Shown: in pieces, positions 53,790-54,731 of the stretch
Layout: each line of letters opens with the position of its first letter
Numbering within the stretch: position 1 is the first letter of the stretch
NCBI RefSeq assembly: GCF_000003815.2
Contig: NW_023365732.1
Location: forward strand, 8,362 to 63,092
Reading direction: 5' to 3'
DNA: 54,731 nucleotides
Source of the DNA: Branchiostoma floridae
Lineage: Eukaryota; Chordata; Leptocardii; Amphioxiformes; Branchiostomatidae
The notes under the pieces: generated by a model
The model's input: only the letters and a program-made list of their open reading frames with translations
The model's database searches: none
What the model was told of the DNA's origin: nothing
Position numbers and translations under genes: made by a program

Positions 53790-53900
53790 TATCATAAGCT
53801 TGGGAAGCAATTTTGCCGACAGAGCAGTTTCATTCGCTTCGTGGTGGCAAATGGAACTCCTCTGTCGGCTAAACTCCTTCCCAAGCTTAGGATTTTATCT
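53790..53900. mobile_element. Fold-back element with AAGCTTGGGAAG ends
   Basis: 'cataagcttgggaagcaatt' plus 'ttgccgacagag' pairs with 'ctctgtcggctaa' plus 'ccttcccaagctta'. About 100 bp hairpin. Around it, 'gcgaaatactc' (about 53710) and 'gagtatttcgc' (53776) form a second inverted pair. Confidence 0.6.
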
Positions 53901-53989
53901 TATGCCACCTCAATATCTGCTTGGAGATTATACTTCGCTAGTTTTGTGTTCGTCCGTTGTCTTTTGTAAACTTTTCTTTTCACTAGGGG

Positions 53990-54731
53990 CATATTGATCT
54001 GGTTGTATATTCCGCGCGCACATCAATGTTCGTCCATTTCCCAAATAAAAACGGATTTTGATCATATAGTAAACTGTACAAAGAAACCGCAAAATAGTGA
54101 GCATATTATATGCTGTCAATTGAGAACAAATCCGAAAACGGATACGTCATGGAATGTGGGGAAATGAAGGTATGTCGTTTTCAGTGTATTTAGCCATTTG
54201 GTCACTTTTCTAGCCTGTGTTTACACAACCTCTCGCTAGGAGCGCGATTTTAGTCAGGCTATTCATCCATCCTGGACACTTAGATCTCATGATGAAGGCA
54301 GCTTATTTTAGCAAGATTCTTTTCTTTTTGAATTCATAAATTTTAAACTCGCATCAATTTTGGAGTTCCTAGAGTATGTTATCTATATAGGCAAATCATC
54401 ATGTTTTCAAGCTATTGCGGCTAACGCCACAGCTTGTAAATTTTATGGATGGCATCCTTTGTAGAGTGCAAAAATAATGAGATAGCGCTAAAAAAACATA
54501 ATACGTATGACTTAGAACATAACAAAATACGCAAAACGTAAGAAAATCTCTGAAATTCGTTGATCGAGTATATTTCGCAGTGACGCAAGCGTGACGCAAA
54601 TGTAGTGAGATACAACCTTTAGGCCACACTAATTTGATTATATGAAAGACCCAGAAACTTGTGCTAACGTGCTACTTTCATCATAAAATCTTAGTGGTCA
54701 GGGAAGTTTGACAAATGACTGAACATGCCGA
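53990..54731. other. Window end: no gene seen
   Basis: AT-rich DNA. 54550-54620 repeats 27065-27140. Nothing else is supported. Confidence 0.45.

Noticed and set aside
1-54731. CRISPR array, bacterial operon or phage
   Set aside because: Spliced exons, LINE/SINE/MITE content and metazoan domains show a eukaryotic genome; the tandem arrays have no spacer structure.

Overview
This looks like a genomic window from an animal, most likely a cephalochordate (amphioxus, Branchiostoma-like). The reasons are one very large intron-rich gene for a polycystin-1-like protein with a fucolectin-type (FTP) head, GT-AG introns crowded with short inverted-repeat elements and LINE 3' ends, and GC-rich exons in AT-rich DNA. 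The species call is inference. There are two assembly gaps (42588-42693 and 48077-48176).

Left part, about 1-16700: no host gene is recognised. It holds two nearly identical copies of a roughly 4.7 kb segment (1-5660 and 10204-14880), each carrying a 21-bp minisatellite. A third, inverted minisatellite copy lies between them. Copy 1 alone has a 980-bp insert that includes a LINE 3' end. LINE fragments, SINE-like tails, a 597-bp palindrome and several MITEs fill the rest.

Middle and right, 17206-51445, plus strand: I rebuilt 31 exons whose splice phases all agree and which join into about 2,420 codons. The order is FTP lectin domain, two FN3, EGF-CA, EGF-like, FN3, Ser/Thr-rich stalk, helical region and GAIN domain, complete GPS autoproteolysis motif, TM1, PLAT, ten more membrane segments with the polycystin extracellular domain and pore loop, and a short charged tail. 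The start codon and signal peptide were not found. Two one-base frameshifts (about 48325 and 49278) break the reading frame in the channel module. Both sit in short homopolymers, so base-calling error is as likely as real damage.

The most unusual point is the 3' end. The last exon (50404-51445) joins in the correct phase and encodes a Ulp1/SENP-type (C48) cysteine protease with a complete His-Asp-Gln-Cys set, followed by a PHD-like zinc finger. This would be a channel/receptor carrying a transposon-like deSUMOylase-PHD module on its cytosolic end. If the last intron is retained, a stop codon follows at once, so fused and unfused forms are possible.

The introns carry readable mobile elements: a hAT-type MITE with a perfect 8-bp target duplication, two piggyBac-type TTAA elements (one nested in another repeat whose empty paralogue is also in the window), Helitron-like elements with internal tandem repeats of about 160 bp, and several 5'-truncated LINEs. 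Downstream of 51452 there is only repeat-rich non-coding DNA.
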